Assembly (NCBI GenBank): GCA_022564385.1
Contig: JADFLN010000047.1
Location: forward strand, 1 to 10,529
Origin: Nitrososphaerota archaeon
Lineage (GTDB): Archaea; Thermoproteota; Nitrososphaeria; Nitrososphaerales; Nitrosopumilaceae
Direction: 5' to 3'
DNA length: 10,529 nt
The notes under the pieces are model-generated. The model made no database searches. It was not told where the DNA came from and was given only the letters and a program-made list of their open reading frames with translations. Positions 5,759 to 10,529 of the stretch are shown piece after piece; positions within the stretch are counted from its first letter, which is position 1, and every line of letters starts with the position of its first letter. The translations under genes were made by a program, and so were the position numbers.

Positions 5759-5770
5759 GATTTTTCACAA

Positions 5771-6019
5771 TTATTTTGTAACTATTATTTTTTTCTGCAC
5801 TTGTGTTATCTCTATTTCTACTGTTTCTAACGGGTCTTCAACCTGATTACGTCTAATTGAGAACATTTTTGGTTTTTCAAAATCCTTTGTACAATCAGGA
5901 CATGCATAAACTAGTATTCTATGTTCATTTGGTGCCTTCGGATTAGATAACCTGGGATAATACACCAATCTTGCACCACAATCAACACAATATCTGTTGG
6001 CCCTTCTAGTTCTGACCAA
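5771..6019 (-). CDS. Zinc-ribbon protein of unknown function
   Basis: An 82-residue protein with a four-cysteine zinc ribbon: CVDC at residues 11-14 and CPDC at 40-43, separated by 25 residues. The N-terminus is basic (MVRTRRANRY), suiting nucleic-acid contact. After the ribbon come a basic patch (KPKMFSIRRNQ) and a strand-rich C-terminus EIEITQVQKKIIV. Such ribbons act in transcription or ribosome-related proteins, or in protein contacts; no function is assigned. The start is TTG, chosen because AGGAGG lies six bases before it, an unusually strong ribosome-binding site for this window. The ATG at 6035 is out of frame. A TATA-like element inside an inverted repeat lies upstream (6056-6080). 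It is followed after 12 bases by the membrane-protein gene. Confidence 0.75.
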   Translation of the reverse strand: MVRTRRANRYCVDCGARLVYYPRLSNPKAPNEHRILVYACPDCTKDFEKPKMFSIRRNQVEDPLETVEIEITQVQKKIIVTK

Positions 6020-6025
6020 TGTAAA

Positions 6026-6031
6026 CCTCCT
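6026..6031 (-). promoter_or_regulatory. Strong Shine-Dalgarno site fixing a TTG start
   Basis: The minus strand reads AGGAGG, six bases before the TTG at 6019. It matches the 3' end of 16S rRNA well and decides the start of the zinc-ribbon protein. Most genes nearby that have their own promoter look leaderless and lack such a site. Confidence 0.7.
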
Positions 6032-6055
6032 GCATTATTCTAGATATGCGATCAT

Positions 6056-6080
6056 CTATTAGATCTATATTGTCTAATAG
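6056..6080 (-). promoter_or_regulatory. Candidate promoter/operator: TATA-like core inside an inverted repeat
   Basis: CTATTAGA (6056-6063) and TCTAATAG (6073-6080) are perfectly complementary arms around nine bases. On the minus strand those nine bases hold an AATATAGA-like TATA core. Start of transcription near 6043 would leave a leader of about 24 bases containing the AGGAGG site. A repressor bound to the arms would cover the TATA box. Confidence 0.4.
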
Positions 6081-6107
6081 AGTAAACTAATTACTATCAA
6101 CCGATCA

Positions 6108-6135
6108 ATATTTCTAAATTCGAATTTAGAAATAT
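6108..6135. repeat. Intergenic palindrome, copy 3 (exact, 28 bases)
   Basis: Identical over 28 bases to the copy at 5465-5492, including the outer ATA/TAT. It lies between tRNA-Asn and the zinc-ribbon gene, about 28 bases upstream of that gene's candidate operator. Confidence 0.9.
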
Positions 6136-6177
6136 AATTAATTTAACAATTTGATTCTCTATATGTAAAAAATAATG

Positions 6178-6199
6178 TTTCACAATTCGAGTTTAGAAA
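6178..6199. repeat. Intergenic palindrome, copy 4 (degenerate)
   Basis: TTTCACAATTC followed by GAGTTTAGAAA: the right arm is kept apart from the same A-to-G change as in copy 1, while the left arm has two changes. It starts eight bases after the end of tRNA-Asn on the minus strand, 42 bases from copy 3. Confidence 0.65.
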
Positions 6200-6206
6200 T
6201 AAGGGG

Positions 6207-6280
6207 CGCCGCCCATCAGACTTGAACTGACGACCATCCGATTAACAGTCGGACGCTCTACCACGCTGAGCTAGGGCGGC
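6207..6280 (-). tRNA. tRNA-Asn (GTT anticodon)
   Basis: A 74-base cloverleaf on the minus strand. The acceptor stem is GCCGCCC with GGGCGGC plus discriminator G. The D stem is GCTC/GAGC, and the anticodon stem TCCGA/TCGGA encloses loop CTGTTAA, so the anticodon is GTT. The variable loop has five bases, and the T stem GTCAG/CTGAT (one G-T pair) encloses TTCAAGT. No intron is present. The CCA end is not encoded; CCCC follows the discriminator. It stands between the 95-aa gene of the ribosomal cluster and the zinc-ribbon gene on the same strand. A TATA-like TTAAAT lies about 30 bases upstream. Confidence 0.96.
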
Positions 6281-6353
6281 AACACGTTTGTACCTTGGTA
6301 AAAGTGATTTAATCCTTACGACTATTCAAATTAGACAAAAATTGAATTATTGA

Positions 6354-6641
6354 TCAGTTAAATTTAGAAAAAAATTCTTTGATTTCTTTTGAATAATTTT
6401 CTACTAATTTGATAATTTCTAAATGTTCATCAGCTGTGGGCTCTCTGTGGTGAACAATCTGAAATGCACTAAGTGCAGAACCAACCATCTCTCCAACAAA
6501 AAATCCACATAAAAAATCACCAATACTTGTACAGTTCCATATTTCTTCAATTCTCGGTGATGCTCCTGACGTTTTGTATAATTCTAATGTTTGTTCAATC
6601 AAGTCTGTTGTTTGTTTTGCAAATTCAGGATCAAGAGTCAT
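6354..6641 (-). CDS. Conserved-looking 95-aa helical protein, unknown function
   Basis: A 95-residue soluble, acidic, helix-rich protein, starting MTLDPEFAKQTTDLIEQTLE. It has a central hydrophobic stretch SIGDFLCGFFVGEMVGSALSA-type segment (about residues 39-59) with Gly and small residues spaced as in a packed helix pair. A polar end follows: REPTADEHLEIIKLVENY and KEIKEFFSKFN. The family is not recognised. It begins 17 bases after the uL6 stop on the same strand, so it is probably the last gene of the ribosomal transcript. That suggests expression with ribosome synthesis, though position alone gives no function. The central segment is too short and mixed to be called a membrane helix with confidence. 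T-rich sequence on the minus strand after the stop could end transcription. Confidence 0.72.
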   Translation of the reverse strand: MTLDPEFAKQTTDLIEQTLELYKTSGASPRIEEIWNCTSIGDFLCGFFVGEMVGSALSAFQIVHHREPTADEHLEIIKLVENYSKEIKEFFSKFN

Positions 6642-6658
6642 AGGAAAAACTAAAAATT

Positions 6659-7216
6659 TTATTTCTCTATACCTTTTTTTGTATCATAGACATAAATTCC
6701 ATCTAAGAAAACTCTATGATCTTTATTTTTTACTTTAGTTTTTTGCTCAATGTTTGCTGCTGTTTGAGTAATGTCTGTCCAAACTTCACCAGTAAGAATT
6801 ACGTCTTCGCCTTTTGGAATTACTTTAGTGTTCCCAACACTTTTTGTAATTCTTGGTGCACGCTCTCCTTGAAAGTTTTCAATTAAAATTTTTTTTCCAT
6901 CTACTTTTACTGTTACTGGAAAGTGCGCAAAGACAATCTTCATCTTAATTGTATATCCTTCTACTAGACCTTCACAAATATTTCTAATAATTGATCTTGA
7001 AGTATGTAGAATGGAGTAATCTTTTTTTCTAAAACCTGTTGCCTTTAGAAGAATTTTATCTTCTGTAATCTCTATGTTTACTGGAATTTTACGAAAACTC
7101 TTGAAGGTTTTACCCAACGGACCTTCGAATTTAAGCATGTATTTATTTTGTGTAACCTTCACTCCTTCTGGAATAATTACCTCGTCTTGAAATTTTTCAA
7201 CTTGTTTAGTAGACAT
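6659..7216 (-). CDS. rpl6: Large-subunit ribosomal protein uL6
   Basis: A 185-residue uL6, which binds 23S rRNA helices near the sarcin-ricin loop and the factor-binding site of the 50S subunit. Two related domains are visible. The first, about residues 10-85, includes IIPEGVKVTQNKYMLKFEGPLGK and the LKATGFRKKDYSILHTSRSIIRNICEGLVEGY helix (quoted here by parts). The second, about 90-180, includes KIVFAHFPVTVKVDG, the archaeal IENFQGERAPR and the VWTDITQTAANIEQ ending. Length fits archaeal uL6. Its ATG lies within the last codons of uS8 (11-base overlap), so translation is coupled. It is followed here not by eL32 but by a 95-aa protein of unknown role. Confidence 0.97.
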   Translation of the reverse strand: MSTKQVEKFQDEVIIPEGVKVTQNKYMLKFEGPLGKTFKSFRKIPVNIEITEDKILLKATGFRKKDYSILHTSRSIIRNICEGLVEGYTIKMKIVFAHFPVTVKVDGKKILIENFQGERAPRITKSVGNTKVIPKGEDVILTGEVWTDITQTAANIEQKTKVKNKDHRVFLDGIYVYDTKKGIEK

Positions 7217-7598
7217 ATCCTATCAAAAATCCCCCAATTCCTTTATTCACTGCTTCATGATGAGACATTACTCCTTGATTTGTTGTAACTAGTAACATTC
7301 CTCTATTGTATGCCGGCAAGTATTGCTGTTCCCAGCTGTTAAATTCATCATTTTTTACTTTGAATCTTGGGGAAATTGCCCCGCATTTTGTTATTTTTGC
7401 TAATAGTTTGATTTTGAATTTTCCCCCTCTTTTATCATCAATATGTTCAAACTCACCAACATATCCCTCTTTTTGAAGAGTCTTTAGAACTTCAACCCCT
7501 ATTTTTGAAGTTGGAAGAATTATGCACTTGTCTTTTCTTCGTGCTTCATTATTGTATAATGTGACAAATAGATTTGCTAAAACGTTAGTTGCTGGCAT
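7206..7598 (-). CDS. rps8: Small-subunit ribosomal protein uS8
   Basis: A 130-residue uS8, which binds the central domain of 16S rRNA early in 30S assembly. The N-terminal domain begins PATNVLANLFVTLYNNEARRK, with the ILPTSKIGVEVLKTLQKEGYV helix-strand unit near residues 27-47. The C-terminal domain ends in GMLLVTTNQGVMSHHEA with GIGGFLIGYVY, the usual archaeal/eukaryotic ending. The gene starts four bases after the uS14 stop and overlaps uL6 by 11 bases. Archaeal length is normal. Confidence 0.97.
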   Translation of the reverse strand: MPATNVLANLFVTLYNNEARRKDKCIILPTSKIGVEVLKTLQKEGYVGEFEHIDDKRGGKFKIKLLAKITKCGAISPRFKVKNDEFNSWEQQYLPAYNRGMLLVTTNQGVMSHHEAVNKGIGGFLIGYVY

Positions 7599-7602
7599 GA
7601 TA

Positions 7603-7782
7603 TCACATATTTTTCCTAAATCCTAAAGACACTGCTACTTCTCTGAAACATCGTCTACATAACATTAAATCATATTTCTGTATCACAGCTGTATAATCCC
7701 CACATCTTTTACACCATCTTGAACCTCTACCAAAGTCATGTTTTTTTCTTCCAGTAAATTCGTATGATCTATCTTTTGGCAT
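7603..7782 (-). CDS. rps14: Small-subunit ribosomal protein uS14, zinc-binding type
   Basis: A 59-residue uS14 in the head of the 30S subunit. The sequence begins MPKDRSYEFTGRKKHDFGRG and carries the archaeal/eukaryotic zinc site: CKRC (Cys24, Cys27) and CRRC (Cys42, Cys45). It ends FREVAVSLGFRKNM. Its ATG shares one base with the uL5 stop (TAATG), and the stop comes four bases before the uS8 start, a coupled arrangement. The gene is easily missed because of its small size, but motif, place between uL5 and uS8, and length all agree with the archaeal order. Confidence 0.95.
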   Translation of the reverse strand: MPKDRSYEFTGRKKHDFGRGSRWCKRCGDYTAVIQKYDLMLCRRCFREVAVSLGFRKNM

Positions 7783-8303
7783 TATTCCACCGTCACTCCA
7801 TACTCTTTTACTAGATAATCCTTTGCTTCTTGACTTGTGATGATGTGTGATTTCCCAACACTTGCTTTGTGCTTACTTCTTTTTCTTATTCCAAAACCTG
7901 GTCTACTTAGCGCTATTGAAATTCCAAGACCCAAAATTCCAATTTGCGGTTCATATTTTACACCTGGAATGTCTATGTGTTCATTAATTCCAAATGAATA
8001 GTTTCCAAAATTATCAAATGATTTACCTTTAACAATATCTCCTTTTGCATCGAATAATCTTTTTAATAATGCTTTAGCATCTTCTCCACGAATTGTTACT
8101 GACACTCCTATTGGTTCTCCTTTTCTAATTCCCCAGTCTCTTTGTGTTTCTTTTGCACCCCGCGAACATGATTTTTTTCCTGAAATTTGATCAAGTGCTT
8201 TCTTTGCAATTTCAATTGCTTCTCCAGACTTTCCTACTCCCATATTTAGAACAATTTTATCTAAAGTGATTTTTTTCATTGGGGATTCTGTTGTTTGAGA
8301 CAT
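7782..8303 (-). CDS. rpl5: Large-subunit ribosomal protein uL5
   Basis: A 173-residue uL5, which binds 5S rRNA in the central protuberance and contacts the small subunit. Recognised by KITLDKIVLNMGVGKSGE (about residues 11-28), the SGKKSCSRGAKETQRDWGIRKGEPIGVSVTIRG region (about 42-74), and FGINEHIDIPGVKYEPQIGILGL with RPGFGIRKRSKHK toward the end, all archaeal traits. The ATG at 8303 is taken as start; MKKITLDK begins at an internal Met (residue 9) that is also possible. It follows eS4 by four bases and overlaps the uS14 start by one base. Confidence 0.97.
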   Translation of the reverse strand: MSQTTESPMKKITLDKIVLNMGVGKSGEAIEIAKKALDQISGKKSCSRGAKETQRDWGIRKGEPIGVSVTIRGEDAKALLKRLFDAKGDIVKGKSFDNFGNYSFGINEHIDIPGVKYEPQIGILGLGISIALSRPGFGIRKRSKHKASVGKSHIITSQEAKDYLVKEYGVTVE

Positions 8304-8307
8304 ATGA

Positions 8308-9024
8308 TCACTTTAATTGAATTGCTGGCTCCTCTTTTCCTACTGCCATTACAATATCCGTTGGAATCTCAATTTTTCTATCACCTAAGACTAGAACTGC
8401 TTTTTTAGGAAGAACAAAAGTTCCTTTTTCTATTGTTTCAATCTTACCTATTTGTCCTGCGTTAGTTCCACGTGTTACTAAACATTGGCAACCTGATTCT
8501 AATTTGATTACCTCTAGAATTTTTAGATCTGGAATTTGTACCAAACAAGAATCTCCGACATTTAATTTAGCATCAGAAATTAATGAACGCCCATCATGGA
8601 ATCCTATTTGCATTTTTCCTTTGTTGATTGTAGTTTTGCTAACTACTCTAACAAGTTTTTTTGATTTTTCTGATTCATTAATCTTTATTGGTGTTAACAG
8701 TTTTTTTTCTGATGGAACGAGACGATAAATATCTGGAATATTTTCTAATTCTACCACATCCATTAATCCAATAGCATGGTGAAGTGATTTTCTTATAACC
8801 CCATCAATTTTTACTTTACCTGAATAAATTGTGGCTTTTGCTTCTCTAAGACTTGTAACTAATTTCAGCGTGTCTCTAAGAAATACTGCTGTAGGTACAG
8901 AATAGTTCTTTTTGTGTGGGCCGGGTCTCACTGTTATTACAAATCTTTTATTTTTTCTTGTAATTCCCCAGAACTGTGGAGCCATTTGACGTTTTAATTT
9001 TTTACTTCCTGCAATGCTTACCAT
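8308..9024 (-). CDS. rps4e: Small-subunit ribosomal protein eS4
   Basis: A 238-residue eS4, a 30S protein found in archaea and eukaryotes but not bacteria. Order of domains: a basic N-terminal segment GSKKLKRQMAPQFWGITRK (about 6-24), an S4 RNA-binding domain with LREAKATIYSGKVKIDGVIR (about 59-78), the middle eS4-specific domain with GFHDGRSLI, and a KOW region containing VTRGTNAGQIGKIETI (about 183-198). The conserved eS4 ending resembles ETIEKGTFVLPKKAVLVLG. The start codon overlaps the uL24 stop by one base, and the stop lies four bases before uL5. Length is close to the archaeal norm. Confidence 0.97.
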   Translation of the reverse strand: MVSIAGSKKLKRQMAPQFWGITRKNKRFVITVRPGPHKKNYSVPTAVFLRDTLKLVTSLREAKATIYSGKVKIDGVIRKSLHHAIGLMDVVELENIPDIYRLVPSEKKLLTPIKINESEKSKKLVRVVSKTTINKGKMQIGFHDGRSLISDAKLNVGDSCLVQIPDLKILEVIKLESGCQCLVTRGTNAGQIGKIETIEKGTFVLPKKAVLVLGDRKIEIPTDIVMAVGKEEPAIQLK

Positions 9025-9476
9025 TATTTCTCATCTTCCTTTTTTTCAATTTTATCTACCTCTTTTGTTTCTTTAGAAGTTTCTTTAACTAGTTTTTCTT
9101 TAGAATCTTCTTTGGGCTGTTTTCTTGGGTCTTTGCCTTCAAGTCTTGCCATTCTCCATTTTTCTCCTGTATTGAGTGAAGTTACTATGAGATTTGATGT
9201 GTGAATGTAAACGTCAAATTTTTCTCCTTTTGATTTTTCTTTTTTTATCCCTTCAATAGCTACACTATTTTTTTGTATAGATATTTTTGAAATTTTACCT
9301 TCAACTCCTTTGAATTCTCCTCTAACAATTGTTACATTATCACCTTCAATAACACGTACACTTCTCTTCCCATATTTTTTATGCAGATTTTTTGATAATG
9401 CACTTCCAAGCTGTTTGCTTTTTAGCTGAAATGTTGCACGATAAATCATTTTGTTACGCATTTTTGTTGGTTTCAT
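9024..9476 (-). CDS. rpl24: Large-subunit ribosomal protein uL24
   Basis: A 150-residue uL24, an early 50S assembly protein. The body starts MKPTKMRNKMIYRATFQLKS (residues 1-20). The KOW motif region is IEGDNVTIVRGEFKGVEGKI (about 43-62), with KYGKRSVRVIEGD before it, which matches archaeal/eukaryotic L26-type proteins. After about residue 120 the chain becomes a charged, low-complexity Lys/Glu tail (ETSKETKEVDKIEKKEDEK), longer than the core needs and probably disordered on the ribosome surface. The gene follows uL14 after four bases and overlaps eS4 by one base. Confidence 0.96.
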   Translation of the reverse strand: MKPTKMRNKMIYRATFQLKSKQLGSALSKNLHKKYGKRSVRVIEGDNVTIVRGEFKGVEGKISKISIQKNSVAIEGIKKEKSKGEKFDVYIHTSNLIVTSLNTGEKWRMARLEGKDPRKQPKEDSKEKLVKETSKETKEVDKIEKKEDEK

Positions 9477-9480
9477 TTTT

Positions 9481-9903
9481 TTATACCACCATTGATGCCA
9501 AGTTAGCTACTCTTGGCCATTTTTCTGAAGCTTCTACTGCAACTGGTCCTTTGATATCAGTTCCTCTTGTTTCTCCTTCTGGAGTAATTAGAACTGCTGC
9601 ATTGTCCTCAAAACAAACTCTAACACCATTCAATCTACGAACTGCATACTTTTGTCTAATAATTACTGCACCATGTACTTGCTTTCTTAGTTCCGCTGGC
9701 CCTTTCTTTACTACAACATAACAAAAATCCCCCACTGCTGCTGAAGGAAGTCTAGAAACTCTAGTTTTATGTCTTGGAACATTGATTATTTCTAAAATTT
9801 TAGCACCTGAATTATCAGCGCATACAATTTGTGCACCAACTGGAAGTACTCTTGTAACATATGATCGGAACTCTTCTACTCCTTTACCTGCTTGTTTTGC
9901 CAT
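9481..9903 (-). CDS. rpl14: Large-subunit ribosomal protein uL14
   Basis: A 140-residue uL14, which sits at the subunit interface of the 50S particle. Family traits: RVLPVGAQIVCADNSGAKIL (about residues 18-37), GDFCYVVVKKGPAELRKQV (about 62-80), the signature VRRLNGVRVCFEDNAAVLI (about 92-110) and the closing GPVAVEASEKWPRVANLAS, the archaeal/eukaryotic form. Its ATG shares one base with the uS17 stop, and uL24 starts four bases after it. Confidence 0.97.
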   Translation of the reverse strand: MAKQAGKGVEEFRSYVTRVLPVGAQIVCADNSGAKILEIINVPRHKTRVSRLPSAAVGDFCYVVVKKGPAELRKQVHGAVIIRQKYAVRRLNGVRVCFEDNAAVLITPEGETRGTDIKGPVAVEASEKWPRVANLASMVV

Positions 9904-10226
9904 TATGATTTAACCTCTATTACTACATATGATACTGATTTTGATATTGGTCTACATTCAGCAGTTAATACAAAATCTCCAGATTCAACATCAATACAAT
10001 TTGGTACATGCGCATGAATTGTGCTTTTAGTTCTTGCATATCTCTTAAATTTAGTAAAGTAAATTGCTGCTTCTTTTTGTAGTGTAATTGTCTGCTTTGC
10101 TTTGTTACCTGTTACCTTTCCATCAAAGAGTTTTCCTCTTATCGACAAATTTCCGTGGAATGGACAATTTCTGTCTGTGCAATTTCTTTTTGGTTTTTTT
10201 ACTTTTAGTCCAATATCTAGGGTCAT
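9903..10226 (-). CDS. rps17: Small-subunit ribosomal protein uS17
   Basis: A 107-residue uS17, a primary 16S rRNA binder with an OB fold. The N-terminal archaeal segment CTDRNCPFHGNLSIRG (about residues 16-31) is distinctive. It is followed by LFDGKVTGNKAKQTITLQKE (about 33-52), the HAHVPNCIDVESGDFVLTAECRPISKS region (about 72-98, quoted as one family block), and the closing VSYVVIEVK strand. Its ATG overlaps the Rpp29 stop (ATGA), and uL14 overlaps its own stop, so the three are translationally coupled. Confidence 0.97.
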   Translation of the reverse strand: MTLDIGLKVKKPKRNCTDRNCPFHGNLSIRGKLFDGKVTGNKAKQTITLQKEAAIYFTKFKRYARTKSTIHAHVPNCIDVESGDFVLTAECRPISKSVSYVVIEVKS

Positions 10227-10489
10227 GCTTTTCCTCCAATTCTGTCAAATGGTCTTTTTGCAATTTTAGAGCCATCAATGACTATGTCTTGGTTTTCAAT
10301 TGAGAATTTCCAACTATTTTTTGATTTGGCAATTGATTTTATTCCATTTTTTGTGTTTATTCTAAACATTGATTTTGTTTCATCAACAATTCTCCCATTT
10401 AATCCTATGATTTGTGGATTTGATGATTGAGTAATCTCAGTATCTAATCCAATGAATTCATGTGATGTGATGTTGTCTACTGTGATCAT
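10223..10489 (-). CDS. rnp1: RNase P protein subunit Rpp29 (component 1)
   Basis: An 88-residue protein matching archaeal Rpp29/Pop4, the subunit of RNase P that helps bind the catalytic RNA and works with Rpp21 in tRNA 5' maturation. Family traits: NITSHEFIGLDTEI (about residues 6-19), IIGLNGRIVDETKSMFRI (about 27-44) of the Sm-like barrel, and a basic end RPFDRIGGKA with few acidic residues. The place between uL29 and uS17 is the known archaeal one. Start and stop overlap both neighbours as ATGA, so expression is tied to ribosomal protein synthesis. It is short, but fits the usual small archaeal size. Confidence 0.9.
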   Translation of the reverse strand: MITVDNITSHEFIGLDTEITQSSNPQIIGLNGRIVDETKSMFRINTKNGIKSIAKSKNSWKFSIENQDIVIDGSKIAKRPFDRIGGKA

Positions 10490-10529
10490 TTCTCTTTTTT
10501 TACCTCATTTATTCTAGTTAACATTCTTG
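10486..10529 (-). CDS. rpl29: Large-subunit ribosomal protein uL29, C-terminal end (partial)
   Basis: Only the last 13 residues are in the window: RMLTRINEVKKEK, then TGA, overlapping the Rpp29 ATG as ATGA. The pattern (an Arg/Met-Leu helix, then a Lys/Glu tail) and the position before rnp1 and rps17 fit uL29. The rest lies beyond the window edge, so the call rests on context and a short tail. Confidence 0.65.
   Translation of the reverse strand, partial: RMLTRINEVKKEK

Noticed and set aside
9392..9721. 109-codon + strand frame opposite uL24 and uL14
   Set aside because: Lies antisense to two certain ribosomal protein genes.

Overview
The window looks like a chromosomal segment of an ammonia-oxidising archaeon (Nitrososphaerota/Thaumarchaeota), probably from the Nitrosopumilus side. 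The basis is archaeal-type ribosomal proteins (eS4, zinc-type uS14, long uL14 and uS17), an RNase P Rpp29 subunit, strong AT-richness by eye, TATA boxes about 25 bases upstream of many ATG codons (leaderless transcription), and several small proteins of a kind I associate with that phylum. This is family-level inference, not a database match.

Left part (1-2839, + strand): the 3' end of purF, a DUF427 protein two bases behind it, then purC with a TTG start. PurF and PurC are both enzymes of de novo purine synthesis. After a 297-base gap comes an ArsR-like winged-helix regulator followed closely by a PPOX/flavin-reductase-like protein.

Middle part (2840-6353, mostly - strand): an accessory-like patch of small genes. 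It holds an H1-like Lys/Arg/Ala-rich basic protein built on a 33-base tandem repeat, a membrane-anchored DUF4352-like protein, a frameshifted remnant of a probably exported protein (4092-4440), a structured G/C-run region, a 50-aa small protein, a DUF2299-like protein, a two-helix membrane protein, a zinc-ribbon protein and tRNA-Asn(GTT). Four copies of a 22-base palindrome (arms TTTCTAAATTC and GAATTTAGAAA) sit only in the intergenic spaces here. Two are exact and extend to 28 bases.

Right part (6354-10529, - strand): a compact ribosomal operon read right to left: uL29 (partial), RNase P subunit Rpp29, uS17, uL14, uL24, eS4, uL5, uS14, uS8, uL6, and a conserved-looking 95-aa protein of unknown role. 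Most junctions are overlapping stop/start codons (ATGA or TAATG) or gaps of a few bases, which indicates translational coupling. The array stops after uL6; the eL32-eL19-uL18-uS5-uL30-uL15 run that follows in many other archaea is absent here.

The points most worth a second look are the dispersed palindrome family, the H1-like repeat protein, the decayed exported-protein gene, the 50-aa gene with a clean promoter, and the C8/G6 inverted repeat in the long spacer.
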